A DNA stretch of 64,000 nt from NCBI GenBank assembly GCA_958299035.1, contig CATQJL010000316.1:93208443-93272442 (forward strand), read 5' to 3'. This stretch comes from Cylicocyclus nassatus. Its lineage: Eukaryota > Nematoda > Chromadorea > Rhabditida > Strongylidae. The notes beneath the pieces were generated by a model. The model was given only the letters and a program-made list of their open reading frames with translations, made no database searches and was not told where the DNA came from. Both the position numbers and the translations under genes were made by a program. Shown in pieces: positions 60,201 through 64,000 of this stretch (position 1 is its first letter; every line of letters starts with the position of its first letter).

Positions 60201-60629
60201 ATTCGGACAGCAGCACACGAGCTGTAGCATCAACGGCATCGTTTGCCATTGTTTGCCAGCGAATTCGGACAGCAGCACACGAGCTGTTGCATCAGTGGCA
60301 ATTGTTTGCCAGCGAATTCGGACAGCAGCACACGAACTGTAGCATCAACGGCATCGTTTGCCATTGTTTGCCAGCGAATTCGGACAGCAGCACACGAGCT
60401 GTAGCATCAAAGGCATCGTTTGCCATCGTTTGCCAGCGAATTCGGACAGCCACTCACGAACTGTAGCATCAACGGCATCGTTTGCCATTGTTTGCCAGCG
60501 AATTCGGACAGCAGCACACGAGCTGTAGCATCAAAGGCATCGTTTGCCATCGTTTGCCAGCGAATTCGGACAGCCACTCACGAACTGTAGCATCAACGGC
60601 ATCGTTTGCCATTGTTTGCCAGCGAATTC
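57283..60629. repeat. Irregular A/B/C/K/L units
   Basis: Mostly alternating CAGCACAC-type and CCACTCAC-type units, with E, E' and G at intervals. The last GCACCAACGG unit of the second family is at 57779. D units, absent from 38-59 kb, reappear at 59355. Private changes: GAAGTG at 58549, CGTATGCC at 58859, ATCGCTTGCC at 59470. I found no tandem higher-order period here. Confidence 0.8.
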
Positions 60630-62788
60630 GGACAGCAGCACACGAGCTGTAGCATCAACGGCATCGTTTGCCGTTGTTTGCCAGCGAATTCGGACAGCCA
60701 CACACGAGCTGTTGCATCAGTGGCAATTGTTTGCCAGCGAATTCGGACAGCAGCACACGAACTGTAGCATCAACGGCATCGTTTGCCATTGTTTGCCAGC
60801 GAATTCGGACAGCAGCACACGAGCTGTAGCATCAAAGGCATCGTTTGCCATCGTTTGCCAGCGAATTCGGAAAGCCACTCACGAACTGTAGCATCAGCGG
60901 CAATTGTTTGCCAGCGAATTCGGACAGCAGCACACGAACTGTAGCATCAACGGCATCGTTTGCCATTGTTTGCCAGCGAATTCGGACAGCCACACACGAG
61001 CTGTTGCATCAGTGGCAATTGTTTGCCAGCGAATTCGGACAGCAGCACACGAACTGTAGCATCAACGGCATCGTTTGCCATTGTTTGCCAGCGAATTCGG
61101 ACAGCAGCACACGAACTGTAGCATCAACGGCATCGTTTGCCATTGTTTGCCAGCGAATTCGGACAGCAGCACACGAACTGTAGCATCAACGGCATCGTTT
61201 GCCATTGTTTGCCAGCGAATTCGGACAGCAGCACACGAACTGTAGCATCAACGGCATCGTTTGCCATTGTTTGCCAGCGAATTCGGACAGCAGCACACGA
61301 GCTGTAGCATCAAAGGCATCGTTTGCCATCGTTTGCCAGCGAATTCGGACAGCCACTCACGAACTGTAGCATCAACGGCATCGTTTGCCATTGTTTGCCA
61401 GCGAATTCGGACAGCAGCACACGAGCTGTAGCATCAAAGGCATCGTTTGCCATCGTTTGCCAGCGAATTCGGACAGCAGCACACGAGCTGTAGCATCAAC
61501 GGCATCGTTTGCCGTTGTTTGCCAGCGAATTCGGACAGCCACACACGAGCTGTTGCATCAGTGGCAATTGTTTGCCAGCGAATTCGGACAGCAGCACACG
61601 AACTGTAGCATCAACGGCATCGTTTGCCATTGTTTGCCAGCGAATTCGGACAGCAGCACACGAGCTGTAGCATCAAAGGCATCGTTTGCCATCGTTTGCC
61701 AGCGAATTCGGAAAGCCAATCACGAACTGTAGCATCAGCGGCAATTGTTTGCCAGCGAATTCGGACAGCAGCACACGAACTGTAGCATCAACGGCATCGT
61801 TTGCCATTGTTTGCCAGCGAATTCGGACAGCAGCACACGAGCTGTAGCATCAAAGGCATCGTTTGCCATCGTTTGCCAGCGAATTCGGACAGCCACTCAC
61901 GAACTGTAGCATCAACGGCATCGTTTGCCATTGTTTGCCAGCGAATTCGGACAGCAGCACACGAGCTGAGCATCAAAGGCATCGTTTGCCATCGTTTGCC
62001 AGCGAATTCGGACAGCCACTCACGAACTGTAGCATCAACGGCATCGTTTGCCATTCTTTGCCAGCGAATTCGGACAGCAGCACACGAGCTGTAGCATCAA
62101 AGGCATCGTTTGCCATCGTTTGCCAGCGAATTCGGACAGCAGCACACGAGCTGTAGCATCAACGGCATCGTTTGCCGTTGTTTGCCAGCGAATTCGGACA
62201 GCCATACACGAGCTGTTGCATCAGTGGCAATTGTTTGCCAGCGAATTCGGACAGCAGCACACGAACTGTAGCATCAACGGCATCGTTTGCCATTGTTTGC
62301 CAGCGAATTCGGACAGCAGCACACGAGCTGTAGCATCAAAGGCATCGTTTGCCATCGTTTGCCAGCGAATTCGGAAAGCCACTCACGAACTGTAGCATCA
62401 ACGGCATCGTTTGCCGTTGTTTGCCAGCGAATTCGGACAGCAGCACACGAGCTGTAGCATCAAAGGCATCGTTTGCCATCGTTTGCCAGCGAATTCGGAC
62501 AGCAGCACACGAGCTGTAGCATCAACGGCATCGTTTGCCGTTGTTTGCCAGCGAATTCGGACAGCCACACACGAGCTGTTGCATCAGTGGCAATTGTTTG
62601 CCAGCGAATTCGGACAGCAGCACACGAACTGTAGCATCAACGGCATCGTTTGCCATTGTTTGCCAGCAAATTCGGACAGCAGCACACGAGCTGTAGCATC
62701 AAAGGCATCGTTTGCCATCGTTTGCCAGCGAATTCGGAAAGCCAATCACGAACTGTAGCATCAGCGGCAATTGTTTGCCAGCGAATTC
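60630..62788. repeat. Module with CCGTTG and GGAAAGCC units, four copies
   Basis: Module order: L with GCCGTTGTTTGCC, E, A, C, and a unit beginning GGAAAGCC. Copies are at 60630-60921, 61471-61762, 62134-62434 and 62497-62788. In three copies the last unit is 53 bp with CATCAGCGGCAATTG; in the third copy it is a full 62 bp with CCGTTG. Copies two and four lie 1,026 bp apart, and 61409-62434 is one such unit. A 61-bp C unit (GAGCTGAGC, one T lost) is at 61949. Confidence 0.87.
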
Positions 62789-64000
62789 GGACAGCAGCAC
62801 ACGAAATGTAGCATCAACGGCATCGTTTGCCATTGTTTGCCAGCGAATTCGGACAGCAGCACACGAGCTGTAGCATCAAAGGCATCGTTTGCCATCGTTT
62901 GCCAGCGAATTCGGACAGCCACTCACGAACTGTAGCATCAACGGCATCGTTTGCCATTGTTTGCCAGCGAATTCGGACAGCAGCACACGAGCTGTAGCAT
63001 CAAAGGCATCGTTTGCCATCGTTTGCCAGCGAATTCGGACAGCCACTCACGAACTGTAGCATCAACGGCATCGTTTGCCATTGTTTGCCAGCGAATTCGG
63101 ACAGCAGCACACGAACCGTAGCATCAAAGGCATCGTTTGCCATTGTTTGCCAGCGAATTCGGACAGCCACACACGAGCTGTTGCATCAGTGGCAATTGTT
63201 TGCCAGCGAATTCGGACAGCAGCACACGAGCTGTAGCATCAAAGGCATCGTTTGCCATCGTTTGCCAGCGAATTCGGACAGCCACTCACGAACTGTAGCA
63301 TCAACGGCATCGTTTGCCATTGTTTGCCAGCGAATTCGGACAGCAGCACACGAGCTGTAGCATCAAAGGCATCGTTTGCCATCGTTTGCCAGCGAATTCG
63401 GACAGCCACTCACGAACTGTAGCAGCAACGGCATCGTTTGCCATTGTTTGCCAGCGAATTCGGACAGCAGCACACGAGCTGTAGCATCAACGGCATCGTT
63501 TGCCATTGTTTGCCAGCGAATTCGGACAGCCACACACGAGCTGTTGCATCAGTGGCAATTGTTTGCCAGCGAATTCGGACAGCAGCACACGAACTGTAGC
63601 ATCAAAGGCATCGTTTGCCATCGTTTGTCAGCGAATTCAGACAGCCACTCACGAACTGTAGCATCAACGGCATCGTTTGCCATTGTTTGCCAGCGAATTC
63701 GGACAGCAGCACACGAACTGTAGCATCAAAGGCATCGTTTGCCATCGTTTGCCAGCGAATTCGGACAGTCACTCACGAACTGTAGCATCAACGCATCGTT
63801 TGCCATTGTTTGCCAGCGAATTCGGACAGCAGCACACGAGCTGTAGCATCAACGGCATCGTTTGCCATTGTTTGCCAGCGAATTCGGACAGCAGCACACG
63901 AACTGTAGCATCAACGGCATCGTTTGCCATTGTTTGCCAGCGAATTCGGACAGCAGCCCACGAGCTGTAGCATCAACGGCATCGTTTGCCATTGTTTGCC
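62789..64000. repeat. Distal units to the window edge
   Basis: Units A (GAAATG), C, B, C, B, D, E, C, B, C, B (GCAGCAACGG), L, E, K (with TTTGTCAGCG), B (TTCAGACAG), K, B (GTCACTCAC, 61 bp), L, A and a truncated unit with AGCCCACG at 63948. The TTCAGACAG, GTCACTCAC and AGCCCACG marks recall the 38-43 kb zone, so these marks are not confined to it. The array continues past the window. Confidence 0.83.

Larger units (their letters stand above)
1..64000. repeat. 62-bp satellite array spanning the whole window
   Basis: Every stretch I read, from the first base to the last, is a head-to-tail copy of one 62-bp unit or an indel derivative (mostly 53, 52, 61 or 32 bp). Orientation never changes. Each unit ends with an EcoRI site (GAATTC) in most copies and carries two GTTTGCCA boxes just before it. 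No transposon, telomeric repeat, gene, tRNA or unique spacer interrupts the array, and both window ends cut through a unit, so the full block is longer than 64 kb. Arrays of this size with nested higher-order repeats are known from eukaryotic heterochromatin; the chromosomal position (centromere, subtelomere or interstitial) cannot be read from the sequence. Unit numbers given here are my own hand parse. Confidence 0.98.

Noticed and set aside
1..64000. CRISPR array (regular repeats with short period)
   Set aside because: There are no unique spacers: the whole 62-bp unit is repeated, no cas gene is present and the array runs through 64 kb.
1..64000. CENP-B box or NFI site in the monomer
   Set aside because: I looked for TTCG...A..CGGG-type motifs and for TTGGC N5 GCCAA. 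The monomer has TTCGGACAG and TGCCA/TGGCA elements, but neither fits; the TGGCA elements on the minus strand are direct, not inverted, repeats.
1..64000. Telomeric or subtelomeric repeat motif
   Set aside because: No TTAGGG-, TTTAGGG- or TTAGG-type runs are seen anywhere, so a telomere-adjacent location is neither shown nor excluded.
1..64000. Minisatellite inside a gene (coding VNTR)
   Set aside because: A coding VNTR would keep unit length in multiples of 3. The units here are 62, 53, 52, 61, 63 and 32 bp, and the frame is lost at every unit.
1..64000. Assembly artefact from a looping repeat graph
   Set aside because: An artefact would repeat exact blocks. Here HOR copies carry private substitutions, 1-3 bp indels and fusion units, and marker zones change along the window. 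Copy number of the most identical blocks (830-bp copies, 3.3-3.4 kb duplications) could still be wrong, and only read-level evidence would settle that.
1..64000. RNA polymerase III promoter boxes or tRNA-like sequence in the monomer
   Set aside because: The GCGAATTCGGAC stretch is only loosely like a B box (GGTTCGANTCC) and no A box lies upstream at a suitable distance, so no tRNA or SINE origin is supported.

Overview
The whole 64 kb is one uninterrupted tandem satellite array. I find no gene, RNA gene, transposon, CRISPR array or unique sequence; both window edges fall inside repeat units. The basic unit is 62 bp (about 52% GC, roughly 1,050 units by estimate), read here from GGACAG (offset 1) to the EcoRI site GAATTC (offsets 57-62). 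A long, homogeneous, head-to-tail satellite with nested higher-order repeats (HORs) points to a eukaryotic chromosome, such as a centromeric, pericentromeric, subtelomeric or knob-type heterochromatic block. The sequence does not identify the species, and I do not guess one.

Monomer classes used below. A: CAGCACAC at offsets 7-14, GAACTG, AACGG (A' has ATCG at 44-47, the others ATTG). B: CCACTCAC at 7-14 (B' has ATCG). C: GAGCTG with AAAGG and ATCG. D: GAACCG with AAAGG (D' has ATCG). K: GAACTG with AAAGG and ATCG. L: GAGCTG with AACGG and ATTG. Short classes: E/E' (53 bp, CAGTGGCAATTG), F (53 bp, TTGCATCGTTTGCC, usually ending GCAAATTC), G (53 bp, CATCTGTTTGCC), H (52 bp, one GTTTGCCA copy lost), I (61 bp, one G lost at the unit junction), s (32 bp).

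Layout. 1-7.8 kb: a 29-unit, 1,733-bp HOR, with an internal 768-bp duplication in its second copy. 6.9-13.6 kb: a 56-unit, 3,347-bp HOR present twice. 13.6-28.8 kb: arrays of 830-, 708-, 893- and 706-bp HORs inside a 3.4-kb segmental duplication. 28.8-38 kb: shuffled pieces of the same HOR family, with 1.3- and 1.1-kb duplications. 38-44 kb: a transition zone with its own markers and 672- and 425-bp duplications. 44-58 kb: a second HOR family built around a 425-bp, seven-unit module. 58-64 kb: a less regular zone with a third marker set and a roughly 292-bp module.

Nothing here acts as a gene system. The open reading frames are by-products: each monomer carries a single stop per strand, and 62 is not a multiple of 3. 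What is informative is the array's history. Short classes are explained by deletion between direct repeats inside the monomer, HORs by unequal exchange with readable fusion monomers at junctions, and many class-defining changes are CpG transitions.
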